DNA of 64,000 nt. It comes from Streptomyces sp. CoH27. Its GTDB lineage: Bacteria; Actinomycetota; Actinomycetes; Streptomycetales; Streptomycetaceae. Made by a program: the position numbers and the translations under genes. Position 1 is the stretch's first letter, and each line of letters begins with the position of its first letter. The stretch spans positions 294,533 to 358,532 of the forward strand of contig NZ_JAIQYY010000005.1 in the NCBI RefSeq assembly GCF_020181035.1, in the 5' to 3' direction. The notes below the pieces were generated by a model. That model had not been told where the DNA came from. It saw nothing but the letters and a program-made list of their open reading frames with translations, and searched no databases. Shown here piece by piece: positions 8,823 through 16,662 of this stretch.

Positions 8823-8904
8823 CCTCACACCCGCGACCTCACACCCGCGACCTCACACCCGCGACCTCACACCCGCGACCTCACACCCGCGACCTCACAC
8901 CCGC
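8823..8904 (+). repeat. 14-bp tandem repeat, five copies plus a partial
   Basis: CCTCACACCCGCGA is repeated perfectly at 8823, 8837, 8851, 8865 and 8879, followed by a partial copy. The partial copy holds the stop codon of the reverse-strand lipoprotein gene, so the array lies just past that gene's end, between two converging genes. Confidence 0.95.
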
Positions 8905-9455
8905 CGGGCGCAGCCCACCGGGTTGCTTCCGCCCAGCTGGACGTACAGGGCCGTCGACGCGGGACACTCCGCCCGCGTCGCCGCCGCCCTGGTGATCCGG
9001 TACTGCGGCCGGTGGGTGCCCGAGCCGTCGCACGGGGTCTCGCGGACCTGGCCGGCGCCGGAGGCGTACACACAGTCGCCCGGGATCGTGCGCGGGCCGC
9101 CTCCGCCGCCGGGGTCGCCGGGGTGCGGGGGCTCCAGGTTGCGCATGCACGCGTAGCCCTGGGCGCCGATGTGCAGCACGAAGTCGGTGGTCGCCGGGCA
9201 CAGGGGGCCGTCGGCCGTCGCGCCGTCGTAGCGGGCGACGACCCGGGCCGCCGCCCGCTCGCTCGTGCACGGCACCTCGGTGAACCTGGTCGTGCCGAAC
9301 GAGCTGCACGTGCCGACGGCGAGGAACTCGGCGCCGTAACCGCCGACGGCCGTGGGGCGGGCGTCGCCCACCGGGGTGCCCGCCGTGCCCCGGCAGCCGG
9401 TCAGCGAGGCGGCCAGCAGCAGGCACGCCAGTACGGAGACACCTTTCCCGCGCAT
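8895..9455 (-). CDS. putative lipoprotein
   Basis: A 186-residue protein starts MRGKGVSVLACLLLAASLTGC, a lipoprotein signal with lipobox LTGC at residues 18-21. The mature part has evenly spaced cysteines (GTCSSF, VPCTSE, PLCPAT, YACMRN, GDCVYA, TPCDGS, AECPAS, VGCARR), so it is probably a disulfide-rich, surface-anchored domain in two repeats: both halves show a small-x-C...RFTEVPC or QVRETPC pattern. I start at ATG 9455 because residues before it would spoil the signal peptide. Function unknown. Confidence 0.72.
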   Translation of the reverse strand: MRGKGVSVLACLLLAASLTGCRGTAGTPVGDARPTAVGGYGAEFLAVGTCSSFGTTRFTEVPCTSERAAARVVARYDGATADGPLCPATTDFVLHIGAQGYACMRNLEPPHPGDPGGGGGPRTIPGDCVYASGAGQVRETPCDGSGTHRPQYRITRAAATRAECPASTALYVQLGGSNPVGCARRV

Positions 9456-9572
9456 CGCCACCCCCCGGACACACACCCCCGCCCAGCGTGACCCGGGGCC
9501 CCGGTGACACGCCAGACGATGAGGGAGGGTTTCCGGCGTTCGATGGCGGTACGCCCGGTGTGTGACGTACGC

Positions 9573-11468
9573 CTAGTACGTCAGCCCGTGTCCGATCGGG
9601 TACAGCACCTGCGCCGGATCGTCCGCCCGCTGCACCGGCACCGGCAGCTTCCCGCGCGGCGACACGCGCCCGGCGATCACCCGGGCCGCCGCCCGCACTT
9701 CGACATCGGTCCAGCCGTAGGACGCCAAGCAGGCCTTCACGGAGGCGAGTTGGGCCACGTCGTAGGGGTTGCGGACGGCGAGGGCAGCCAACGGCCTGCC
9801 CGTGGTGAGCAGTTGTTCCACCAGGGTGCGTTGCGGGCTGTCCGCGGTGACGTTGTACGTCGCCACGACCACCGCGTCCGCGCCCTTCGCCGCCGTGACC
9901 GCCTCGGCGACGGTCGCGGCGGAGGGGGCGGTGCCGGTGGACAACGCCGTTGCGGTGAAGCCGAGTTCGGTGAGGGCGGCCGCCAGGACGCCGGTGGGCG
10001 GGCCGGTGGTGCCGGAGGGGGAGGCCGGGTCGGCGCCGACGACCAGGATCCGGCGTGCGGTGCGGGGCGTGAAGGGGAGGGTGCGGTCCTCGTTGACCAG
10101 CAGGGTCGTGGTGCGCTCGGCGATCCGGTCGGCGGCGGCCAGGTGCGCCTCGGTGCCCACCGTGCGCTCGACGGCCGCCCGGCTGGTGTACGGCGCGTCG
10201 AAGAGGCCGAGCCGGGACTTCAGCCGCAGGATACGCAGGATCGATTCGTCCAGGCGGGACTCGGTCAGCTCGCCGTCCTGTACGGCCTTCAGCACGGCGT
10301 GCCAGGCCACGTCGATCGACGGCGGGTTGAGCAGCTGGTCCACCCCGGCCTTCAGCGCGAGCACCGGCACCCGGTCGTCGCCGTACTTCGTGCGGACGCC
10401 CTCCATGCCCAGGGAGTCGGTGATGACGACGCCGTCGTAGCCGAGCTCGCCGCGCAGGATGCCGGTCAGGATCGGGTGGGAGAGGGTGGCCGGGTCGCCG
10501 GAGTCGTCCAGGGCCGGGAACTGGATGTGCGCGGTCATGACCGAGTCGATGCCGGCGGCGATCGCGGCCCGGAACGGCACCGCGTCCAGCTTCTCCCACA
10601 GGTCCCGGCTGTGTGTGATGACCGGGAAGCCGGTGTGGCTGTCGACGGCCGTGTCACCGTGCCCCGGGAAGTGCTTGGCGGTCGCCGCGACCCGGGACTG
10701 CTGATAGCCCTTCACCTCGGCGGCCACCAGCCCCGCCACCGCCTCCGGGTCGGCCCCGAACGACCGTACGCCGATGATCGGGTTCGCCGGGTTGACGTTG
10801 ACGTCGGCGTCCGGGGAGTAGTCCTGGTTGATGCCCATCGCGCGCAGCTCGGCGCCGGAGATCCGGCCGAGTGTCTGCGCGTCGGAGTGTGAGCCGCCCG
10901 CCCGTCTCCCACCACCGCCCTTCTGACGAAGCGCTTCGCGCCCTCTTTCTCCTGCGCCGAGGGCCATCGCGCCGGGGAAGAGGGTGGCGGGCCTGCCGAC
11001 CCGGCAGACCGCGCCGTGCTCCTGGTCGGTGGCGATGAGCACCGGCAGACCGCGCGCCTGGCCCAGCGAGGCCCGCTGGATGCCGTCGGAGAGGTCCGCG
11101 ATCTGGTGCGGGTCGCGGGTGTTGTGAGCCCAGGTGAAGTAGATGATGCCGCCGACCCGGTACGTCGCGATCAGCTCGGCGGCCGTGCGGACCCCGAGCT
11201 CTTTGCGGTTGGCGTCGATGTCGGCCTGGGCGGGGGCGGTGGCGGAGTCGCCGTAGACCCGCATCACGAACAGCTGGCCGACCTTCTCCTGAAGGGTCAT
11301 GCGGGAGATCAGGGCGCGCAGCCGGCGGTCGTCGGGGGGAGTGGCGGGAGTGGCGGGAGCGGCGGGGGTGGTGGCGTGGGCGGCGGCGGACGGTACGGTC
11401 AGCGCGGCGGTGAGGCCCGCGCCGGCGGTGAGGACGGCGCGTCTGGACGGTCTGCCGGTGTCGGGCAC
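9573..11468 (-). CDS. exported glycoside hydrolase family 3 protein (beta-N-acetylglucosaminidase type)
   Basis: The 631-residue protein starts at GTG 11468, 5 nt after GAAGGAG. It has a Tat-like signal (RPSRRAVLTAGAGLTAAL). The GH3 NagZ motif KHFPGHGDTAVDSH lies near residues 262-276; its Asp-His pair acts as acid/base in this family. The nucleophile Asp is in VVITDSLGMEGV near 348. A C-terminal GH3 domain follows. The expected product is an extracellular enzyme releasing N-acetylglucosamine from cell-wall or chitin oligomers. Oddly, about 18 extra residues rich in Gly/Arg (near 170-191, GREALRQKGGGGRRAGGSHS) interrupt the conserved stretch between MALGAG and DAQTLGRISG. The gene is divergent from the EPSP-synthase-like gene. 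Confidence 0.9.
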   Translation of the reverse strand: MPDTGRPSRRAVLTAGAGLTAALTVPSAAAHATTPAAPATPATPPDDRRLRALISRMTLQEKVGQLFVMRVYGDSATAPAQADIDANRKELGVRTAAELIATYRVGGIIYFTWAHNTRDPHQIADLSDGIQRASLGQARGLPVLIATDQEHGAVCRVGRPATLFPGAMALGAGERGREALRQKGGGGRRAGGSHSDAQTLGRISGAELRAMGINQDYSPDADVNVNPANPIIGVRSFGADPEAVAGLVAAEVKGYQQSRVAATAKHFPGHGDTAVDSHTGFPVITHSRDLWEKLDAVPFRAAIAAGIDSVMTAHIQFPALDDSGDPATLSHPILTGILRGELGYDGVVITDSLGMEGVRTKYGDDRVPVLALKAGVDQLLNPPSIDVAWHAVLKAVQDGELTESRLDESILRILRLKSRLGLFDAPYTSRAAVERTVGTEAHLAAADRIAERTTTLLVNEDRTLPFTPRTARRILVVGADPASPSGTTGPPTGVLAAALTELGFTATALSTGTAPSAATVAEAVTAAKGADAVVVATYNVTADSPQRTLVEQLLTTGRPLAALAVRNPYDVAQLASVKACLASYGWTDVEVRAAARVIAGRVSPRGKLPVPVQRADDPAQVLYPIGHGLTY

Positions 11469-11498
11469 ATGCGCTCCTTCCAGAGGAGAACCACTGAA

Positions 11499-11536
11499 GG
11501 AAACTTCCGAGAAGCCACCAATATCCGGGAAGTTTC
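11499..11536. promoter_or_regulatory. inverted repeat in GH3 / aroA-like divergent region
   Basis: GAAACTTCC (11500-11508) and GGAAGTTTC (11528-11536) form a perfect 9-bp inverted repeat with a 19-bp spacer. They lie 30-70 bp upstream of the GH3 start. The first half sits in GGAAACTTCC, itself an imperfect palindrome. GAAA/TTTC palindromes near Streptomyces GH3 glucosaminidase genes suggest an RpiR/MurR-type operator; this is inference. Confidence 0.5.
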
Positions 11537-11651
11537 TTTCCGTCAAGGACATGCGCAGCAACCCCGGCAGGGGTCGGTTCCGGCCACTCCGGTGTCCCAG
11601 TTCATGGACAGCGGGCTCCCGGCGGGCGGCCGTACGGCCATCATGGGGGCC

Positions 11652-12878
11652 ATGCCCGCAGTCGAGATCCCCGGTTCCAAGTCCATCACCGCCCGCGCCC
11701 TCTTCCTCGCGGCCGCCGCCGACGGTGTCAGCACCCTGGTACGGCCTCTGCGGTCCGACGACACCGAGGGCTTCGCGGAGGGCCTGACCCGGCTCGGCTA
11801 CCGGGTGGGCCGCACCCCCGACACCTGGCAGGTGGACGGCCGCCCGCAGGGCCCGGCGCACGCCGAGGCCGACGTCTACTGCCGCGACGGCGCCACCACT
11901 GCCCGCTTCCTGCCGACCCTGGCCGCCGCCGGCCACGGCACCTACCGCTTCGACGCCTCCCCGCAGATGCGCCGCCGCCCCCTCGGCCCGCTCACCCGCG
12001 CACTGCGCGACCTGGGCGTCGACCTGCGGCACGAGGAGACCGAGGGCCACCACCCGCTCACCGTCCGGGCGGCGGGTGTCGAGGGCGGCGAGGTGGTCCT
12101 GGACGCCGGCCTCTCCTCCCAGTACCTGACCGCCCTCCTCCTGCTGGGCCCACTCACCCGCACCGGCCTCAGGATCCGGGTGACCGAGCTGGTCTCGGCG
12201 CCGTACGTGGAGATCACGCTCGCGATGATGCGGGCATTCGGGGTGGAGGTCGTCCGGGACGGCGACGTGTACGCCGTCCCGCCGGGCGGCTACCGGGCCA
12301 CCACCTACGCCGTCGAGCCGGACGCCTCCACCGCCAGCTACTTCTTCGCCGCGGCCGCCGTCACCCCGGGCCGCGAGGTGACCGTCCCGGGCCTCGGCAC
12401 GGGCGCGCTCCAGGGCGACCTGCGGTTCGTGGAGGTGCTGCGCCGGATGGGCGCCGAGGTGGAGACCGGGGCGGACCGGACGACCGTACGCGGCACGGGA
12501 GTTCTGCGCGGACTCACCGTCAACATGCGGGACATCTCCGACACCATGCCGACCCTGGCCGCGATCGCCCCGTTCGCCGACGGACCCGTGCGCATCGAGG
12601 ACGTGGCCAACACCCGGGTGAAGGAGTGCGACCGTCTGGAGGCCTGCGCGGACAACCTCCGGCGGCTCGGCGTGACGGCGACGACCGGCCCGGACTGGAT
12701 CGAGATCCAGCCGGGCAGCCCGCTGCGGGACGTCGAGATCAAGACCTACGGCGACCACCGCATCGTCATGTCCTTCGCCGTGACCGCCCTGCGCACACCT
12801 GGCATCACGTACGACGACCCCGGTTGCGTACGCAAGACCTTCCCGGGGTTCCATGAGGCGTTCGCACAGCTGGGCTGA
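11652..12878 (+). CDS. aroA: EPSP synthase-like protein (3-phosphoshikimate 1-carboxyvinyltransferase family)
   Basis: The 408-residue protein has the hallmarks of the EPSP synthase family: PGSKSITARA at residues 5-14 (phosphoenolpyruvate/shikimate-3-phosphate binding), YCRDGATTARFL (usual G-N-[SA]-G-T-[AT] replaced by R-D-G-A-T-T), VTELVSAPYVEITL, DASTASYFFAAA, ANTRVKECDRLEA and YGDHRIVMSF. The reaction would transfer enolpyruvyl to shikimate-3-phosphate. Several Streptomyces carry a second copy, and the altered G-N-x-G loop hints that this is the paralogue rather than the housekeeping enzyme. ATG 11652 is the likely start; ATG 11643 is possible. It ends 1 bp before the converging isomerase stop. 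Confidence 0.82.
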   Translation: MPAVEIPGSKSITARALFLAAAADGVSTLVRPLRSDDTEGFAEGLTRLGYRVGRTPDTWQVDGRPQGPAHAEADVYCRDGATTARFLPTLAAAGHGTYRFDASPQMRRRPLGPLTRALRDLGVDLRHEETEGHHPLTVRAAGVEGGEVVLDAGLSSQYLTALLLLGPLTRTGLRIRVTELVSAPYVEITLAMMRAFGVEVVRDGDVYAVPPGGYRATTYAVEPDASTASYFFAAAAVTPGREVTVPGLGTGALQGDLRFVEVLRRMGAEVETGADRTTVRGTGVLRGLTVNMRDISDTMPTLAAIAPFADGPVRIEDVANTRVKECDRLEACADNLRRLGVTATTGPDWIEIQPGSPLRDVEIKTYGDHRIVMSFAVTALRTPGITYDDPGCVRKTFPGFHEAFAQLG

Positions 12879-12879
12879 C

Positions 12880-13680
12880 CTACGCCGCCTCGCCGAGCAG
12901 CCTCAGCAGATGCTGCCGTCCCCCGCCCAGCAACTCGGGAAGCGGCGCAGCCGACTCGTACCACCGCTTCTCGTACTCCCAGCACAGCCACCCGTCCCAG
13001 CCGTTGCGGCACAGGACGTCCACGCACTCGGTGAGCGGAAGCACCCCCGCCCCGAGCGGCAGCGGGGTCGTGTCCTCGGCCGAGGCGATGTCCTTGACCT
13101 GCACGTATCCCAGGTGTGGAGCGAGTGCGGCGTAGGTCTCCGCGGGCTGTTCGCCGCCCAGCCAGGTGTGCATCACGTCCCACAGCGCGCCGACGTGGCC
13201 GTGTCCGACCGGCCCCAGGACACGGATCGCGGCGGCTCCGGTGCGGTGGGAGTCATGGGTCTCCAGCAGGACGCGTACTTCGAGCGCGGCGGCGTCCTCG
13301 GCGACCGTGCCGAGCCGCCGGGCGGCGGCCGCGTCGGACTCGGCGGCGGGCAGGGCCGGGTCGGCGCCGGGGAAGACCCGGATGAAGGGAGCGCCCATGT
13401 CATGGGCGAGATGGAGGAGTTGGCGGATCTCGTCGACGACCGGGGCGTCCTCGCCGGGCGCCGCGACGCGCGCATACCCGGCAATGCCCAGGACTTCGAC
13501 CCCGGCCGCCTTGAACTCGGCGGCGACATCCGCCCGCCCGGCCGCCGAGAGGCCCGGATGCACCGGCTCCTCCGGATGCGCGCGCAGTTCGACGCCGTGG
13601 TAGCCGTGCGCGGTCGCGAGCGCCAGGACGTCCGGCACCGGCAGGCCGGGAACCCCGAGGGTGGAGAAGGCTAGCTTCAT
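12880..13680 (-). CDS. sugar phosphate isomerase/epimerase (xylose isomerase-like TIM barrel)
   Basis: The 266-residue protein starts MKLAFSTLGVPGLPV and carries the AP-endonuclease-2/xylose isomerase-like TIM-barrel pattern: GYHGVELRAHPEE, APFIRVFPG, VRVLLETHDSH, GALWDVMHTW, HLGYVQVKDI and WLCWEYEKRW. Conserved Glu, Asp, His and Glu residues (E of LLETHD, D of LWDVMH, final E of WEYEKR) are the usual metal ligands. It acts in the cytoplasm on an unknown sugar or cyclitol. It is followed 18 bp upstream (same strand) by the HTH-GNAT gene, so the two probably share a transcript. Confidence 0.83.
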   Translation of the reverse strand: MKLAFSTLGVPGLPVPDVLALATAHGYHGVELRAHPEEPVHPGLSAAGRADVAAEFKAAGVEVLGIAGYARVAAPGEDAPVVDEIRQLLHLAHDMGAPFIRVFPGADPALPAAESDAAAARRLGTVAEDAAALEVRVLLETHDSHRTGAAAIRVLGPVGHGHVGALWDVMHTWLGGEQPAETYAALAPHLGYVQVKDIASAEDTTPLPLGAGVLPLTECVDVLCRNGWDGWLCWEYEKRWYESAAPLPELLGGGRQHLLRLLGEAA

Positions 13681-13698
13681 GGTCACGGACCCTACTCG

Positions 13699-14472
13699 TC
13701 ACTCGCCCGATCGGTGCAGATCCAGGCGCCAGTCCTGGCCGATCAGGTCCTTGCCGAAGGAGCGGTGCGGTTTCTCCGCGGTGAGCACGAAACCGTGCCG
13801 CTGGTAGATGCGCCGGGCGGCGCCGAGCACGTCGTTCGTCCACAGCACCAGGTCCCGGTAGCCGACCCCGCGCGCGAAGTCCACGACCGCGCCGACCAGC
13901 CGGTCCCCGAGGCCGAGCCCCCGTGCCTCCGGCTCGACCAGCAGCAGCCGCAGCCGTGCGGTGCCGGGCGCGTCGTCCCGTACGCACATCACGCATCCCG
14001 CGGGCCGCCCCGCCAGCTCCGCGATCCACACCCGCTCCAGATGGGGATCGTGGTCCTCGGCGAAGTCGGCCACGATCCGGGCCACCAGCCCCTCGTAGTC
14101 GGCGTTCCAGCCGTACTCGGCGGCGTACAGCGCGGCATTGCGCTGCACGATCCACCCCAGGTCACCGGGCCGGGGCTCACGCAGCGCGACCCCTGCGGAA
14201 CCCTGCGGGGCCGGGCTGCCGAGGAAGGTACGGAGCGTTTCCCGGGCCCGCTCGGCGAGCAGCCCGGCGGCGGCCCGTCCGCGCGCGGTGAGTGCCACGC
14301 GCGTCCCGGCGGGGGCCCGCTCGACCAGTCCGGCCGCCGCGAGGGAGTCGAGTGTCCGGCTCACGTGTGCGGCGTCCAGCCCGAGTCGGGTCCGCAGCCC
14401 GGCCTCGTCGCTGTCCGCGGTGTGCGCGAGTTCGTACAGCAACCGGCACTCGGCGATGGTCTGGACGGTCAT
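13699..14472 (-). CDS. MarR-type HTH fused to GNAT N-acetyltransferase
   Basis: The 257-residue product combines an N-terminal winged helix (about 1-85: ECRLLYELAHTADSDEAGLR, HVSRTLDSLAAAGLVER) with a GNAT domain (about 95-250: LLLVEPEARGLGLGDRLVGA is the acetyl-CoA loop; YQRHGFVLT lies near the end). The linker matches the well-known bifunctional MarR/GNAT architecture. It may regulate its own operon in response to a small-molecule substrate; neither is visible here. The start is ATG 14472; two copies of a 16-bp repeat sit just upstream. Confidence 0.85.
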   Translation of the reverse strand: MTVQTIAECRLLYELAHTADSDEAGLRTRLGLDAAHVSRTLDSLAAAGLVERAPAGTRVALTARGRAAAGLLAERARETLRTFLGSPAPQGSAGVALREPRPGDLGWIVQRNAALYAAEYGWNADYEGLVARIVADFAEDHDPHLERVWIAELAGRPAGCVMCVRDDAPGTARLRLLLVEPEARGLGLGDRLVGAVVDFARGVGYRDLVLWTNDVLGAARRIYQRHGFVLTAEKPHRSFGKDLIGQDWRLDLHRSGE

Positions 14473-14483
14473 GGCTGGACCCC

Positions 14484-14515
14484 GATGGTTTCCTGCGGCG
14501 ATGGTTTCCTGCGGC
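14484..14515 (+). repeat. 16-bp direct duplication
   Basis: GATGGTTTCCTGCGGC occurs twice without a gap, at 14484-14499 and 14500-14515, in the 5' leader of the HTH-GNAT gene. A shorter third match (GATGGTT) follows at once. Confidence 0.9.
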
Positions 14516-14787
14516 ACCGATGGTTGAAATCTTGAACTACCTTGACTTCTCTTGCAGTTATCTTCTCTCGCCGCGGCCTGCTTTTGACTTCCCCGCTCTC
14601 TCATCGTAGGTTTAAACACGAACGTCACTTATGTCCGTTTAGAACCGGAAGTGACGGATCCGCCGCAGATCGCCTTTGCGGGCGGCGGACCCCCGCTCGG
14701 AGCTGCGCGCAGGCTCTGGAGCGCCAGGAGAACGGCCCCGATCGCGGCCGTCGAAAGAGAAATCACACCCTCGGAGAGGGGCACACC

Positions 14788-15072
14788 ATGCGCGCGCACA
14801 CCACCCGTATCAAGAGAGTGGCCATCGCTGTCTGCTCGGCCCCCATCCTGGCACTCGCGGCCGGGGCCGGAGTCGCCAGCGCCGCCACGACCGCAGCTCC
14901 GACCACGGCTGTCCAGCACGACGGCGGCGGCTGGGGTTGGGGAGACCACGGCGGCGGCTGGGGCTGGGGCGACGGCGGCGGCTGGGGTTGGGGAGACCAC
15001 GGCGGCTGGGGTTGGGGAGACCACGGCGGCTGGGGCTGGGGTGACGAAGGCGGCTGGGGTTGGGGCGACTGA
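14788..15072 (+). CDS. secreted Gly-Trp repeat protein
   Basis: A 94-residue protein with a Sec signal peptide (about 1-32, KRVAIAVCSAPILALAAGAG, ending ASAA). The mature part is almost wholly tandem repeats GGWGWGD(H/G/E), six units from about residue 46. The repeats put about 12 tryptophans and many glycines in 50 residues, with one Asp per unit. The DNA is also repetitive, in units of about 21-24 bp. ATG 14788 lies behind a GGAGAGG site. Such composition suggests a structural, adhesive or metal/ligand-binding surface peptide. No named family recognised. A strong hairpin follows. Confidence 0.78.
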   Translation: MRAHTTRIKRVAIAVCSAPILALAAGAGVASAATTAAPTTAVQHDGGGWGWGDHGGGWGWGDGGGWGWGDHGGWGWGDHGGWGWGDEGGWGWGD

Positions 15073-15121
15073 CCACCAGCTGTGACGTGACACCCCCCTG
15101 ACGACAACGAAGACGAAGGGT

Positions 15122-15156
15122 GGATCCGGGTGCCCGGCTCACGGGCACCCGGATCC
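15122..15156 (+). terminator. intrinsic terminator-like hairpin
   Basis: GGATCCGGGTGCCCG (15122-15136) pairs perfectly with CGGGCACCCGGATCC (15142-15156): a 15-bp stem with loop GCTCA. There is no T tract. It ends the Gly-Trp gene and insulates the FAD monooxygenase gene. Confidence 0.8.
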
Positions 15157-15217
15157 ATATGCCCTCCGCACAGGGAATCCCCGTAGGGGTGAAGGCAGTG
15201 GTGAAGGCGGTGACCGG

Positions 15218-16459
15218 ATGAGGATCGTCTGCGTGGGCGGAGGCCCGGCCGGGCTGTACTTCTCGATCTCGGCGAAACTCAGGGACGCCGGGCACGAGAT
15301 CACGGTGATCGAACGCGACCCGCCCGAGGCCACCTACGGCTGGGGCGTCGTGTACTGGAACGACCTGCTGGACATCCTGCACGGCAACGACCCCGAGAGC
15401 GCGCGGGCGGTGAGCGCCGGCTCCGTGCTCTGGGAGGGGCAGGAGATCCAGCTGCACGGCAGCCGGCACGACGGTACGGCGTACTTCGGGGGCTACGGCT
15501 ACAGCATGGGCCGCGCCTCCCTCCTGGACGCGCTGACCCGGCGCGCCCGGTCGCTCGGTGTGGACGTACGGCACGGGGAGTATCTGGCCGACCCTGCCGA
15601 GCTGCCCGAGGCCGACCTGATCGTGGCCGCCGACGGCGCGAGCAGCCGGATCCGGCAGAGTCGCGCCGAGCACTTCGGCACGAAGACCGAGACCGGCCGC
15701 AACCCCTACATCTGGCTCGGCACGGACCGGCAGTTCGACAGCTTCGTGTTCTGCTTCGAGGAGACCGAGGCCGGCTGGGTCTGGTTCCACGCCTACCCGT
15801 CGATCCGCGGGATCAGCACCTGCATAGTGGAGTGCTCCCCACAAACCTGGCAGGGCCTGGGCCTCGACTCGATGGAGACCGAGGAGGCCGTACCCCTGCT
15901 GGAGAAGATCTTCCACCGGGCCCTGGACGGCCACTCCCTCATCAGCCGGTCCCGCGGCGCCCCGGCGAAATGGCAGCGCTTCACCCACATCAGCAACGAG
16001 ACCTGGTTCGACGACACCGACGGCAGGCTCGTCGTCCTGGCCGGCGACGCCGCCCACACCACCCACTTCACCCTGGGCTCCGGCACCCGGCTCGCGATGA
16101 TCGACGCGATCGTGCTGGCCCACAGCCTGGCCCACCACGCGGATCCCCGCGCGGCCCTGCGCGCCTACGACCAGCACCGCCGCGAGGAACTCCACCCCGT
16201 CCAGGCCGGCGCCCGCTCCAGCATGGCCTGGTTCGAGCAACTCGACGACTACCTGGACCGCGACCCGGTCTCCTTCGCCTACGCCATGTCGGTCCGCACC
16301 GGCAAACAATCCCCCTGGCGTTACCAGGTCCACCTGGCCACCCAGATCCCGCCCGTACGCAAGGCCCGCCTGGCCTACGACAGGGGCCGCCGCTGGTACC
16401 GCGACAGGAGGAGGGGCGAGGCACCGCTGCCGCTGCTGGGGCGGTCACTTCACGGGTGA
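15218..16459 (+). CDS. FAD-dependent monooxygenase, anthraniloyl/salicylyl-CoA hydroxylase type
   Basis: The 413-residue protein starts with the FAD-binding Rossmann motif GGGPAGLYFSISAKL (residues 7-21) and has DG (LIVAADGASSRIRQ) and GD motifs (LVVLAGDAAHTTHFTLGSGT, about 275-294) of group A aromatic hydroxylases. YGWGVVYWNDLLDIL and THFTLGSGTRLAMIDAI resemble the FAD domain of anthraniloyl-CoA monooxygenase and salicylyl-CoA 5-hydroxylase. The likely role is NAD(P)H-dependent hydroxylation of an aromatic acyl-CoA. No CoA ligase is adjacent, so the substrate stays open. Tandem repeats follow the stop. Confidence 0.85.
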   Translation: MRIVCVGGGPAGLYFSISAKLRDAGHEITVIERDPPEATYGWGVVYWNDLLDILHGNDPESARAVSAGSVLWEGQEIQLHGSRHDGTAYFGGYGYSMGRASLLDALTRRARSLGVDVRHGEYLADPAELPEADLIVAADGASSRIRQSRAEHFGTKTETGRNPYIWLGTDRQFDSFVFCFEETEAGWVWFHAYPSIRGISTCIVECSPQTWQGLGLDSMETEEAVPLLEKIFHRALDGHSLISRSRGAPAKWQRFTHISNETWFDDTDGRLVVLAGDAAHTTHFTLGSGTRLAMIDAIVLAHSLAHHADPRAALRAYDQHRREELHPVQAGARSSMAWFEQLDDYLDRDPVSFAYAMSVRTGKQSPWRYQVHLATQIPPVRKARLAYDRGRRWYRDRRRGEAPLPLLGRSLHG

Positions 16460-16471
16460 CGGCGAGGGAGC

Positions 16472-16594
16472 GCGGGGAGGGTCGCGGGGAGGATCGCGGG
16501 GAGGACGGCTCGCTTCCCGGCCGGCCGGAGAACGAACCCCGGGCGGGTCACCTCTCGGCCGGCCGGAGAACGAACCCCGGGCGGGTCACCCCTC
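16472..16594 (+). repeat. tandem repeats after the monooxygenase gene
   Basis: Three copies of a 12-bp unit close to TCGCGGGGAGGA (from about 16472) are followed by two copies of a 38-bp unit at 16519-16556 and 16557-16594, which differ at one base. Each 38-bp unit starts GGCCGGCCGGAGAACG. Confidence 0.9.
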
Positions 16595-16662
16595 GGCCGA
16601 CCGGGTCGGGTGGCGGATGGGCACAGGCCGGGGATGGGGGGCGGAGCCCCCAGGTGGGCCGC

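Noticed and set aside
11469..12854. N-terminal extension of the GH3 gene through the aroA-like region
   Set aside because: The frame is open upstream, but the Tat signal and ribosome site place the start at 11468; the rest is antisense to the EPSP-synthase-like gene.
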